Below the pieces are notes generated by a model. That model did no database searches. It was given only the letters and a program-made list of their open reading frames with translations, and was not told the DNA's origin. A stretch of DNA of 64,000 bases, from the NCBI RefSeq assembly GCF_003148745.1, contig NZ_QGGU01000002.1, positions 62,001 through 126,000 of the forward strand, given 5' to 3'. The first letter of the stretch is position 1. The number at the start of each line of letters is the position of its first letter. The stretch is from Pleionea mediterranea. Its GTDB lineage: Bacteria > Pseudomonadota > Gammaproteobacteria > Enterobacterales > Kangiellaceae. The position numbers and the translations under genes were made by a program. Positions 39,697-48,541 of this stretch are shown in pieces.

Positions 39697-41456
39697 TTGA
39701 AAAGCACTTTTTTACAATAGATAGTGATGCTGGACAAGTCTATTGTATAGCGCGTTACTCTGTGACTAATCATGACGATGAAACGATACATATATCTGGT
39801 GCATCCATAATTTGCCCACCAATAGGTACCGATTATAACAATAGCTATCAAAATTTACGGGTACTCGGAGAACAACTGGCCAATAAGGGACAACTGGTTA
39901 TTCATCTTGACTATATCGGATTTGGCAATTCATCTGAGAAAGCTGAAGATACAGAACAGTTAGAGTCGATGGTTTCCAGTATTACTTCCGTACACAGTTG
40001 GTTAAAGGATGTTGGTATTAATCAGATAAATATTGTTGGCTTACGGTTTGGCGCAACATTGGCGGCTTTATCCGCTAACTCGGTAGTGATTAATAAGCTT
40101 ATTTTATGGTCTCCGGTTGTGAAAGGTAAAAGCTTTATACGAGAAATTAAGATGTTAGCGCAGGCATCTGAACAAACCATTGAGTCTTCAGAGAGCCTTG
40201 ATATATCAGGCTGGACGATAGAACCATCTACATCACAGGCTATTTCATATATTGATCTATTAACTGGTGAACCATCTGCGAAAAATATTTTTATTTTACA
40301 AGACGGACAAAAAAGACAGCTAAATAAATTAGCTGATTATTACGCTAAAGAAAAATCTATTAATGTCACTATAGAAGAACAGAGTGAATTGGTTGCTTTA
40401 TTAGTTGATGCCCATGAAAGTCAATTAGCAACCGAAAGCAATCAATCTGTTGTCGACTTTATTGATGAAGATATTGGTAATACTTCAAGTCTATTGCTTG
40501 AAGATTTTAGGGCAAAGTCGATCTGTCGTGGCGATAACTATAAAGATAGTTATCACTATGATGAGCAAAAATATATGATTAAAACGGACTCTTTAATCAA
40601 TAACAATGATTTACCTACCTTAGTCTTTTTAAACTCAGGCAGTAACCATCAAGTTGGTCCTCATCGATTATATGTTACTCTAACAAGAGAGTTTGCTAAG
40701 TTGGGTTTTAATTCTTTTCGTATTGATCTTCCTGGCTTAGGTGAAACGCCAGCAGAAATTGATAACGAAGATAATAAACCTTATCCTAAAAATGTTGTCG
40801 CAACCTTGTCATCAATGTTAAAAAATATGGGGCTGCATAGTAAGCCACTGATCATGGTTGGATTATGTTCTGGTGCTTATCATAGTTTAAAGTTTTCCGC
40901 AGAAGCTGAAAATATAAATATCGATGAGTCAATTATAATAAATCCTTTAACATTTTATTGGCAACAGGGCATGACAATTAATGACTCACCATCGGTTACA
41001 TTTGGCCATTGGAACTGGTACTTAAAGTCAATGAAAGATTGGCATCGTTGGAAAAAGCTATTAAAAGGTGATGTTAATATAAAGCCAATATTAAAAACTA
41101 TTCAACAGCGCTTCTTTATTAAACCGGCTCAAGTATCAAGCAGTAAGCCAAAAAATCACAACGGGTGGGAGATTAATGCTGATATAAACAGAACACTGTT
41201 TAAAATCAATCAAAGAAATATTCAGCAAACATTTGTTTTTTCTGAAAGTGACCCTGGTTTTGGAATGTTACGGTTTTTAGCTAAAAAAGCGTATAAAAAA
41301 CTAACCAAAAACAAGGCGTTAATAGTTCATCATATTAGTAATGCCGATCACACCTTTTCAAAAATGCACGCTCGTCAACGATTGATAGAATTATTGACTG
41401 ATCATTTGACTAAACACTACGTAGAGTCGCAGTTAAAATCTAAGGAGTCGTTATAA
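39693..41456 (+). CDS. Double alpha/beta-hydrolase, second copy
   Basis: This 587-residue protein is a diverged paralogue of the double hydrolase two genes upstream. It starts at ATG 39693 in an ATGA overlap with the formyltransferase gene. In the first domain the nucleophile elbow reads VGLRFGAT, again with Arg (about residue 118) in the serine position. In the second domain it reads VGLCSGAY, with cysteine (about residue 392) as nucleophile. The ADHTFSKMH histidine near the C-terminus is kept. The first domain is thus probably non-hydrolytic in both copies, while the second uses Ser in one and Cys in the other. A cysteine nucleophile would suit acyl transfer from a thioester carrier. Substrate unknown. 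Confidence 0.78.
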   Translation: MIEKHFFTIDSDAGQVYCIARYSVTNHDDETIHISGASIICPPIGTDYNNSYQNLRVLGEQLANKGQLVIHLDYIGFGNSSEKAEDTEQLESMVSSITSVHSWLKDVGINQINIVGLRFGATLAALSANSVVINKLILWSPVVKGKSFIREIKMLAQASEQTIESSESLDISGWTIEPSTSQAISYIDLLTGEPSAKNIFILQDGQKRQLNKLADYYAKEKSINVTIEEQSELVALLVDAHESQLATESNQSVVDFIDEDIGNTSSLLLEDFRAKSICRGDNYKDSYHYDEQKYMIKTDSLINNNDLPTLVFLNSGSNHQVGPHRLYVTLTREFAKLGFNSFRIDLPGLGETPAEIDNEDNKPYPKNVVATLSSMLKNMGLHSKPLIMVGLCSGAYHSLKFSAEAENINIDESIIINPLTFYWQQGMTINDSPSVTFGHWNWYLKSMKDWHRWKKLLKGDVNIKPILKTIQQRFFIKPAQVSSSKPKNHNGWEINADINRTLFKINQRNIQQTFVFSESDPGFGMLRFLAKKAYKKLTKNKALIVHHISNADHTFSKMHARQRLIELLTDHLTKHYVESQLKSKESL

Positions 41457-42604
41457 TGGTAAAAAATAAAGTATTTTTACCGCAGTTAGCGTGGCTTAGA
41501 GCTTTCGCAGCACTTGCTGTTGTGGTGTATCATATTCGACGGGCATTGGCTCCCAGTTATACCGGAACTGACGCAGTCGTCGATCCTGGCTGGCTACAAG
41601 CAATAGATTTTGGCGATTTTGGTGTACTATTATTTTTTGTATTAAGTGGTGCGACACTTTATTTGAATCATCAAGACTTTGATACAAAAAATCGATTATC
41701 CCATTTTTTTACTAAACGATTTTTTAGAGTGTGGCCAGCATTTGCCTGCTCCTTAATTATCTATTTAATTTTTAACTCATTTTTTGCAAGCTGGTACACA
41801 ATTGCACCCCAGGGTTATTGGGTTGAGGCGCATATTGATACCGCTTATACATTATCAGATTTATTTCATTATCTGACATTCACCTTTAATATTACAGGAC
41901 CCTATGGCAAGTTTAATGCTGTCTATTGGTCATTGCCGATAGAGTTCCAGTATTACCTTATTTTTCCATTGCTTATACTAAGTCTGCGTTATTTGAATTT
42001 GGCAGGGCCTATTTTATTAGCGGCCGTGATTTATGCAATGTTGCATACGCCTGTTAGAGATTACATTGATAATGCCTGGACATTGATGTTGGCTTATACA
42101 TTTTGTGCAGGCGTTTGGTTGGGGTATCTATATAAACACGTATTGCCATCATTTAGATTATTGCCAATCACTGGTTTTATATTATCGGCAGTGGTTTTAG
42201 TCGTTCTCAGTGTATTGAACCAAACGTATGATAGCTTTCCTTCCTGGATTCAATCATTACCAATTATTGGTATAAAAACCAACATGTTTGGTTTGTTTGC
42301 CTGTCTTTTAGTTGCGGTGGTTTTATTTACCAACTTTCAAACACTTAAAGCCAACCGCTTAACTTCTTCACTGGAGTTTTTAGGCGAAATTTCGTACAGT
42401 ATTTATTTGTATCACAGCTTATTTATTTGTCTGAGCGTGGTTGTGTTGCTTCAGCTTGGTATTATTGACTACTGGTTAAAGCTGATAAGCTTTTTTGCAA
42501 TCACTCTATCAGGAACATTGTTGGTATCTTGGATAAGTTATCTCAGTGTTGAAAGACCTTCTATAAAATTAGCTAAAAAAATAACAAGGAAACAAACGGT
42601 ATGA
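41456..42604 (+). CDS. Acyltransferase family 3 (OafA-like) membrane protein
   Basis: The 382-residue integral membrane protein belongs to the acyltransferase-3 family, which O-acetylates or otherwise acylates surface polysaccharides. The N-terminal block PQLAWLRAFAALAVVVYHIRR carries the conserved arginine and histidine. RFFRVWPAF (the RRxxRxxP-like motif) is near residue 88, and about ten hydrophobic segments follow, ending in SYLSVERPSIKLAKK. AAGGAG precedes the start, and the ATG overlaps the upstream stop by one base. An SGNH hydrolase gene overlaps its end by four bases, a pairing that suggests control of O-acyl groups. Confidence 0.88.
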   Translation: MVKNKVFLPQLAWLRAFAALAVVVYHIRRALAPSYTGTDAVVDPGWLQAIDFGDFGVLLFFVLSGATLYLNHQDFDTKNRLSHFFTKRFFRVWPAFACSLIIYLIFNSFFASWYTIAPQGYWVEAHIDTAYTLSDLFHYLTFTFNITGPYGKFNAVYWSLPIEFQYYLIFPLLILSLRYLNLAGPILLAAVIYAMLHTPVRDYIDNAWTLMLAYTFCAGVWLGYLYKHVLPSFRLLPITGFILSAVVLVVLSVLNQTYDSFPSWIQSLPIIGIKTNMFGLFACLLVAVVLFTNFQTLKANRLTSSLEFLGEISYSIYLYHSLFICLSVVVLLQLGIIDYWLKLISFFAITLSGTLLVSWISYLSVERPSIKLAKKITRKQTV

Positions 42605-43269
42605 AAAAGATTATCGCGTTAATTTTATTGATAACGACTACCGCCTGTACATCTGAACAGAATAACTTTGATCATGAACTTACGGATCACTATCATAAAT
42701 TACACGGTCAACATATGGCTGAACTAAAAAGCTTACCTGAATTACCTATTCTGTTTTTAGGCGATAGTCTTACTGAAGCAATGCCCATTACTAATATCAC
42801 GGATCGCGGTGTAAATTATGGTATCAGTCAAGATACGACATACGGACTTAAGTTACGTGTTGAAGATTACCCTCACTTAGCAAATGCAGAAGCCATTTTT
42901 ATTTGTATAGGTATTAATGACTTTTGGCGAGGTCGTGATAATGACGGTATTCTCAAAAATATAAAGGCTATCATTCAACAGCTACCTAACGATAAACCGG
43001 TTTTTTTAAATGGCCTATTACCCGTAGATGAAGTTGAACGCTGGATTGGTTGGCCAAAAAGAATTCAGTTACTTAATCAAAAATTGGCTGGCTTAGCTGA
43101 ACAGCAAGGTGTTTATTTTATTGATGCTCATCCAAAAATGGCCGAGGCTAATGGCTTTTTAAAGGCAAGCTATCATAATGGAGATGGCGTTCATTTAAGT
43201 GAGCAAGGATACAAAGTATGGACAGACATCATTCGAGAAGCGATGGCACAACAACAGGTCTCTTTATAA
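42601..43269 (+). CDS. SGNH/GDSL-type esterase lipoprotein
   Basis: The 222-residue protein has a lipoprotein signal, with hydrophobic IIALILLITTTAC giving lipidated Cys16. The SGNH hydrolase blocks are clear: block I LGDSLTEA (catalytic serine), block III GINDFW (asparagine) and block V DGVHLSEQGY (aspartate and histidine). Block II has VNYGIS, with the glycine. Such enzymes remove acetyl or other acyl groups from carbohydrates, or transfer them, outside the cytoplasm. The start overlaps the acyltransferase-3 stop (ATGA), so the two are made together. Envelope location and ester chemistry are well supported; the substrate is inferred to be the polysaccharide of this locus. Confidence 0.87.
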   Translation: MKKIIALILLITTTACTSEQNNFDHELTDHYHKLHGQHMAELKSLPELPILFLGDSLTEAMPITNITDRGVNYGISQDTTYGLKLRVEDYPHLANAEAIFICIGINDFWRGRDNDGILKNIKAIIQQLPNDKPVFLNGLLPVDEVERWIGWPKRIQLLNQKLAGLAEQQGVYFIDAHPKMAEANGFLKASYHNGDGVHLSEQGYKVWTDIIREAMAQQQVSL

Positions 43270-43281
43270 GGTAATAAAGTA

Positions 43282-44430
43282 ATGTGGCAAGAGATTTTAT
43301 TTTGGTGTGTGATGGTTGGCGTTACCTACAGTTATTTTCTGTATCCGTTATTTTTAAAGCTGCTTCCAAAAGCTAGACGCATAACCACAGTTACACCTGC
43401 TTCTGTGGACAGTGACCTGCCCTCACTATCCTTTATTATTACTGCTTATAATGAACAAACAGGCATTGCCGATAAACTCGAGAATACGCTACTCGCGAAC
43501 TATCCAGAGCAACAGTTAGAAATTATTGTTGCATCTGACGGGTCTACGGATAACACCAATTCAATTGTAGAGAAATACTCAAGCAAAGGTGTCAAGCTGG
43601 TAAATGTTGCCGAGCAAAAGGGAAAAGAGAATGCTCAAAAAGCAGCTATTGGATCTGCAAAAGGTGAAGTTATTGTCTTTTCAGATGTTAGTACCCGTAT
43701 TGAGCCCACTGGACTACTGATAATTGCGAGTGCCTTTCAAGATAAAAGTATTGGTGCACTGTCCAGCGAAGATCGTTTTATTACTAAACATGGCGAAGTG
43801 GCTGGCGAGGGTGCATATGTTAAATACGAAATGTGGCTCCGCAAGCAAGAGAGTCAAGTTAAGTCTTTAGTTGGATTGAGTGGCTCCTTTTTTGCGGCAC
43901 GCAAGCAGATATGCAATAACTGGGATATTTCGGTTCCTAGCGACTTTAATACAGCGTTATCCTGTGTAGAACAAGGTATGGCGGCTGTTACCGTTCCGAA
44001 CTTATTAGGCTTTTACCCTAATATTTCAGATGAGTCGAAAGAATATCAGCGCAAGCTTAGGACCGTTTTACGAGGTATGGCAGCGCTGGCTGTAAAACGA
44101 CAAGTTCTTAACCCTTTTCGCTTTGGTGTATTTTCGTTTCTAGTGATAAGTCATAAGTTAATGCGATGGCTGGTGCCTGTATTTTTATTGTTATTGATCC
44201 CACTTAATATGGCTTTACTTGAACAATCAGTTATCTATGAAATTATTTTAATGGGACAGGCTGTATTTTATTTTATAGCTCTAACGGGCTGGTTATCGAA
44301 ATCGTTAAGGCAAAACACAGTCGTTAAAATAATTTATTTTTTTACACAGGTTAATCTGGCGATTTTTCACGCGACAATTATGTTTGTTCGAGGAAAACGA
44401 ATTACTCGTTGGAAGCCGTCACAACGGTAG
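43282..44430 (+). CDS. Membrane-bound glycosyltransferase family 2
   Basis: The 382-residue protein has an N-terminal membrane segment, a GT-A catalytic domain and three or four C-terminal membrane segments. The catalytic domain reads LSFIITAYNEQTGI, then IIVASDGSTDNTN and IVFSDVSTRIEP (the DxD equivalent, DVS). SSEDRFITK and a W-containing acceptor region, YEMWLRKQES, follow. This layout is typical of processive-type polysaccharide synthases such as BcsA, HasA and IcaA relatives, although it is short. It would add sugars from a nucleotide donor at the cytoplasmic face. It is separated by 12 bases from the SGNH gene. Confidence 0.86.
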   Translation: MWQEILFWCVMVGVTYSYFLYPLFLKLLPKARRITTVTPASVDSDLPSLSFIITAYNEQTGIADKLENTLLANYPEQQLEIIVASDGSTDNTNSIVEKYSSKGVKLVNVAEQKGKENAQKAAIGSAKGEVIVFSDVSTRIEPTGLLIIASAFQDKSIGALSSEDRFITKHGEVAGEGAYVKYEMWLRKQESQVKSLVGLSGSFFAARKQICNNWDISVPSDFNTALSCVEQGMAAVTVPNLLGFYPNISDESKEYQRKLRTVLRGMAALAVKRQVLNPFRFGVFSFLVISHKLMRWLVPVFLLLLIPLNMALLEQSVIYEIILMGQAVFYFIALTGWLSKSLRQNTVVKIIYFFTQVNLAIFHATIMFVRGKRITRWKPSQR

Positions 44431-44437
44431 CTATGAA

Positions 44438-45613
44438 ATGGCAACAACAATTTTAGTTCTTGATGGTGAGCAACGAAGTGCTTTAGCCGTGACCCGATCA
44501 TTAGGTAGCGATCCGGAAGTGGTGGTTCATGTTGCAAGTAAGCTGAGTGAATCCATTAGTGGAGCGTCAAAATACTGTTCGTTATCGTTACAGTGTCCAG
44601 ATGAAAAGACAGAACCAAATAAATTTTTAGACTGGATCAATAACAATACACAAGACAGTCAATACGATTATGTGTTTCCTTGTACAGAAACTACTAGTCA
44701 GTTATTGGTAATGTCATTAAAAAATTTGCCCAAGGTTAACATTCCTTTTGCGCCTTACAATACGGTTATGCAGCTTGCGAATAAGTCGCAATTAATGAGC
44801 TTGGCAGGTGAGCTCGATATTAAAATCCCCAATACTTCCTACTATGCGAGCAGGCAAGAAGTTGATTTTGCTTTGGTCGAAAATTATCCGATAGTGGTTA
44901 AACCCAGCTTGTCGCAAATATGGACTGGCACTGAATGGATTACTACTAAAGTACACATTGCTCGGTCTCAGCAAGAGTTAGAGGATATTTTGCTGCGCTA
45001 TGATTATTTTGAAAGCTATAGCTTTATGCTTCAAGAATTTATTGAAGGGCATGGTGAAGGCTATTTTTGTTTGTTTGACCGAGGGCAACTAACGGCTCAA
45101 TTCTGTCACCAGCGGTTAAGAGAAAAGCCGCCACAGGGAGGTGTCAGTGTTCTTTGTCAAAGTAGAGAGATTAATCAACAGCTGCAGACGATATCGGAAA
45201 AACTGTTAACACATGTTAACTGGCACGGTGTGGCTATGGTGGAGTTTCGTGTCGATAATCAACAAAATGCCTATTTAATGGAGGTGAACACTCGGTTCTG
45301 GGGTTCGCTTCAGTTGGCGATTGATTCAGGCGTAGATTTTCCGTGGTTATTGCTTCAAGTTTCTGAAAACAAAACGGTTAATGCCACTGATGAGTATCGA
45401 GTTGGTCAAAAAATGCGTTGGTTATTGGGGGATCTGGATTCACTTTATCTTACGTTTCGGGATGCAGAGCTTTCATTTGTACAAAAGTTGAAAGTAGCTT
45501 TCATATTTTTATTGCCAGACTTTTTAAATACTCGGCATCAGGTGGCCAGATTGGGCGATCTCAAACCTGGCCTTATTGAGCTAAAGCAATATTTGCAAGC
45601 GTTTAATCGTTAA
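44438..45613 (+). CDS. ATP-grasp ligase (carboxylate-amine type)
   Basis: The start is ATG 44438, seven bases after the glycosyltransferase stop, although the frame is open upstream inside that gene. The 391-residue protein has an N-terminal Rossmann-like part (ILVLDGEQRSALAVTRSLG) and an ATP-grasp domain. Visible blocks are NKSQLMSLAGELDIKIPNT, YPIVVKPSLSQIW with the ATP-binding lysine, LQEFIEGHGEGYF, and VEFRVDN with LMEVNTRFWGS, the metal-binding Glu/Asn pair. ATP-grasp enzymes of this CarB/PylC-like type couple a carboxylate to an amine through an acyl phosphate. It is the last gene of the twelve-gene operon. An amide link between an amino acid and a sugar or another amino acid is a possible role. 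Confidence 0.82.
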   Translation: MATTILVLDGEQRSALAVTRSLGSDPEVVVHVASKLSESISGASKYCSLSLQCPDEKTEPNKFLDWINNNTQDSQYDYVFPCTETTSQLLVMSLKNLPKVNIPFAPYNTVMQLANKSQLMSLAGELDIKIPNTSYYASRQEVDFALVENYPIVVKPSLSQIWTGTEWITTKVHIARSQQELEDILLRYDYFESYSFMLQEFIEGHGEGYFCLFDRGQLTAQFCHQRLREKPPQGGVSVLCQSREINQQLQTISEKLLTHVNWHGVAMVEFRVDNQQNAYLMEVNTRFWGSLQLAIDSGVDFPWLLLQVSENKTVNATDEYRVGQKMRWLLGDLDSLYLTFRDAELSFVQKLKVAFIFLLPDFLNTRHQVARLGDLKPGLIELKQYLQAFNR

Positions 45614-45621
45614 TACAGCTT

Positions 45622-46629
45622 TTACGACCGTAACAGCTCAAGCCAACTAACGTATTTTTTAAAGGTGGTTAAGTCATTCGGAAAACTAAATCGATTAATA
45701 GCAAAAGGATCATTCGATCGGGTTAAATTTAAGTACCCCGGATCAGCCGATACTGCGGCATCAAATCCCTGCTCTTTAACCATTATTTTTTCTCGTTCGC
45801 CAAAGTCTTTTGTTTCACGCCCTGTTGGATAACAAAAGATATTAACAGGATTCCTTAACTCTTGTTTTAAGCGCTCCATACTGCCGTTAATTTCAGCAAA
45901 AGCTCTGTCATCATCCAGCTGTGATAAAACCGTATGAGATTGAGTATGTGGCCCAAATTGAATCAAGTCCGACTCGAGTGACTTTACCATTGGCCAGGTT
46001 AATGTACGGTAAGCATCTGGAGCTTGTTGAGGAACATTTATTTTAAGATGAGCGGATATTTCTTTTACAATCTTTTCCGTTGATGCAATAGGCAGTTTCT
46101 TAAGTAGTGTTTGAAGTGAGCGTTTGCACAAAGTTTTTTGTGCACTACCGGTTAATGCCCAATTATGAGGTTGCCCATTTATAGTAATGGTTAATTCATC
46201 AGACGTTGTTTTATTAATGATGTACTCAAGTTGATAATCCCAGGACCAATGACCTTTATCGACCATATCGGTGGCCAAGAAAAAGGTTAATGGGGCGCTT
46301 TTTAACTCGAATAGTTTAGCAATGTACTCGCCCTGATCGTAGAATCCATCATCGATAGTAAAGCAAACGTAGCGTTCACGATTTAAATAGGGTTGTCTTG
46401 AGAGGTGTATGGCCTGTTCAAGTGAAATTATCTTATACCCATTAGCCAGGCAATAATCGAGTGCTTGTTCGATTAAGTCTAAACTATGGCCTCTAATACC
46501 TGCGTCCACATTAGCAAGGCGGTGCAGCATAAATATCGGGACTTTATTGCGCCGAACAGGATGCGTTGCTGACGTCACAAGTGGAGAGGTCAAGAGGTTT
46601 ATTAGTGTATGTTTCAGTCCTTGAGTCAT
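45622..46629 (-). CDS. Polysaccharide deacetylase (NodB-like), first of three
   Basis: The 335-residue protein contains a NodB-homology domain. CFTIDDGFYDQ supplies the paired aspartates and HTQSH the metal-binding histidines. A later strand, FCYPTGRETKDF, carries the conserved Tyr-Pro. The N-terminus is not a clear signal peptide. Such enzymes remove N-acetyl groups from amino sugars in polymers or lipid-linked precursors, which would expose amines for formylation or aminoacylation. It converges with the ATP-grasp gene, with only 8 bases between stops and no clear terminator. It is divergent from the glycosyltransferase gene at 46788. Confidence 0.86.
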   Translation of the reverse strand: MTQGLKHTLINLLTSPLVTSATHPVRRNKVPIFMLHRLANVDAGIRGHSLDLIEQALDYCLANGYKIISLEQAIHLSRQPYLNRERYVCFTIDDGFYDQGEYIAKLFELKSAPLTFFLATDMVDKGHWSWDYQLEYIINKTTSDELTITINGQPHNWALTGSAQKTLCKRSLQTLLKKLPIASTEKIVKEISAHLKINVPQQAPDAYRTLTWPMVKSLESDLIQFGPHTQSHTVLSQLDDDRAFAEINGSMERLKQELRNPVNIFCYPTGRETKDFGEREKIMVKEQGFDAAVSADPGYLNLTRSNDPFAINRFSFPNDLTTFKKYVSWLELLRS

Positions 46630-46787
46630 ATAAAAAGCGAGTTCCCAGTGCTCTACTCCTTGAATGTACCTATTATAGCCAATTTTTCAATGATTAATGT
46701 ATCTCAGAATGCTTTTTCATGTCTAGCCTTATTTAATGATTCATCTGGTTTAGGGTAAAATAACGAAAACCGCAAGGAAGCAGCCGT

Positions 46788-47876
46788 ATGCACAAAAAAA
46801 TAAATATTCTTCATGTGATAGATACCACTGGCCCAGGAGGCGCAGAAACGGTCTTTGTGACCATGTGCGTAGCCACAAAGAATCAAGGGTACCCAACTCG
46901 AGCCTTATTGCGTGGAAAAGGTTGGCTATCACAACAGCTCGAAAACGCCGGTATTGACGTTGACTATTATGAGTGTAAAGGGAGTTTTAATGTCTCCTAT
47001 TTACGATTTCTCCGTGGTTATATCCGCAAGCACTCTATTGATACTATTCATGCGCATTTGTTGGGCTCTTCTGTTTATTGCTCGCTTGCCGCAATGCTTA
47101 CAAAAGTGACTGTGGTTTCGACTTTTCACGGTTTGGTGGATGTTTCGGAAAAAGAGCGGGCATTGTGGGCAAAAATGAAATTAATTGAATTTGGTTCGAC
47201 GCACATTGTTGCCGTTTCGAATAACTTACTTGAAATGCTACAACAACGTCTGGGAGTGACTGGTAATAAAAAACTGAGTCTGATCAGCAATGGAATAGAT
47301 ACCGATAAATTTTCTGCACAGCAGCATAGTGAGCAATATCCTGATACCATTCGATTTGGTTGCCTGGGTAATGTGCGGAAAGCCAAGAATTACAGCTTAG
47401 CGGTTGAGTTTATTAAACTGTTGCAGGATTCCGGGATTAACTGCCATCTCTCAATTGCCGGGGATAACACAAATACACTAGCGAGTGATCTTTTAGCTTA
47501 TATCAAGCAACTTAATATAACTCGTTATATTGATTTAAAGGGGTTTATCAGTGATACACCCGAATACTTATCAGAAATAGATGTGTTTTTATTAAGCTCA
47601 TCCAGCGAAGGCCATCCGTTAGCGCTTAATCAGGCACTTGCTATGGAGTTACCTATCTTAACAACACCCTGTGGTGTGGAGCAGTTTTTCCCCGACAATC
47701 TGTTAACCGTGTCAAGGGACTTTACCGCAGAGGGTTTAAAGAAAGCCTTTAATACGATGGGAATAAAACCAGGTGATAAACGCACCGTTAATACTGAAGG
47801 GCGAAAGCAGGTTCTTCAGTACTACAGTGAAACGGTTATGATTCAGTCGTATTTAAATTTTTACGGTGCAGCATGA
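46788..47876 (+). CDS. Glycosyltransferase family 4 (GT-B)
   Basis: The 362-residue cytoplasmic protein has the GT-B fold of family 4. The N-terminal domain begins ILHVIDTTGPGGAETVF with the glycine loop and acceptor region. SLISNGIDTDKF marks the domain crossover. The C-terminal domain has FGCLGNVRKAKN and the donor-binding block EIDVFLLSSSSEGHPLALNQALAMELP, including the conserved glutamates. It adds a sugar from a nucleotide donor during repeat-unit assembly. The 158-base divergent gap before it should hold promoters for both directions, but I see no strong match. The specific sugar is unknown. Confidence 0.88.
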   Translation: MHKKINILHVIDTTGPGGAETVFVTMCVATKNQGYPTRALLRGKGWLSQQLENAGIDVDYYECKGSFNVSYLRFLRGYIRKHSIDTIHAHLLGSSVYCSLAAMLTKVTVVSTFHGLVDVSEKERALWAKMKLIEFGSTHIVAVSNNLLEMLQQRLGVTGNKKLSLISNGIDTDKFSAQQHSEQYPDTIRFGCLGNVRKAKNYSLAVEFIKLLQDSGINCHLSIAGDNTNTLASDLLAYIKQLNITRYIDLKGFISDTPEYLSEIDVFLLSSSSEGHPLALNQALAMELPILTTPCGVEQFFPDNLLTVSRDFTAEGLKKAFNTMGIKPGDKRTVNTEGRKQVLQYYSETVMIQSYLNFYGAA

Positions 47877-47992
47877 AGCGGTATTTTATAGCAGGGGCAG
47901 AATCTCATTAAAATTGTCGGTTTGTTGTCAGTTGCGATTTATTGAGAGAAACGCTTAATCTAAGAAATTTATATTCAGACGAGTAGAGCTAC

Positions 47993-48541
47993 ATGTTAAA
48001 TAAAATACGTAATAACTATGGAGGTATTAAGGCTTTCCTAAGGCATATGAAATTTAATGCTACTGGTTATTTTACTCAAAAAAGATTAAAGACAATAATT
48101 TTTAACTCAAAAAGTCGAATTGTATTTGTATGTAAGGGCAATATTTGTCGGAGTGCATTTGCACACTGGTACATGAAGGGTAAGGTTAAGAATACAGTCA
48201 TTTCGTTTGGTTTGATTACGGACACAGGAAAGCCGGCTAACAATCGTATTTTAAAGCAGTCAGAGCAGATTGGCATTGATTTAACATCACACTTAACCAC
48301 CGCTGTTGAAGATTATCAACATAAAGAAACTGATATATTAGTTTGTATGGAGCCTTGGCAATTTAAAGCGCTGAGAGACAGGTTCCCAGGTGCAACGATT
48401 ACTATATTGTCAGCTTACTTAAATAAACCTCGGCTTTACTTACACGATCCCTATGCCTCGTCTGAGGCGTATGTTAAAACGTCGTTAGATCTAATTAAAG
48501 AAAGTGTCGACAATTGGATCGAGTTATCCAAAACGAGTTGA
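47993..48541 (+). CDS. Low-molecular-weight protein tyrosine phosphatase
   Basis: The 182-residue protein has an LMW-PTP domain after a non-standard N-terminal extension of about 40 basic residues. The catalytic P-loop is CKGNICRS: Cys47, five residues, Arg53. LHDPYASS near the C-terminal end contains the general-acid aspartate. In capsule loci this family (Wzb) dephosphorylates the BY-kinase Wzc. Here the only kinase homologue in the window, at 61134-61955, has lost its ATP-binding motifs, so the partner is uncertain. Its 3' end overlaps the convergent glycosyltransferase gene by 18 bases. Confidence 0.9.
   Translation: MLNKIRNNYGGIKAFLRHMKFNATGYFTQKRLKTIIFNSKSRIVFVCKGNICRSAFAHWYMKGKVKNTVISFGLITDTGKPANNRILKQSEQIGIDLTSHLTTAVEDYQHKETDILVCMEPWQFKALRDRFPGATITILSAYLNKPRLYLHDPYASSEAYVKTSLDLIKESVDNWIELSKTS

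Noticed and set aside
44384-44437. Upstream extension of the ATP-grasp protein
   Set aside because: It would overlap the end of the glycosyltransferase gene by 47 bases and adds residues before the Rossmann start MATTILVLDG that do not fit the family.
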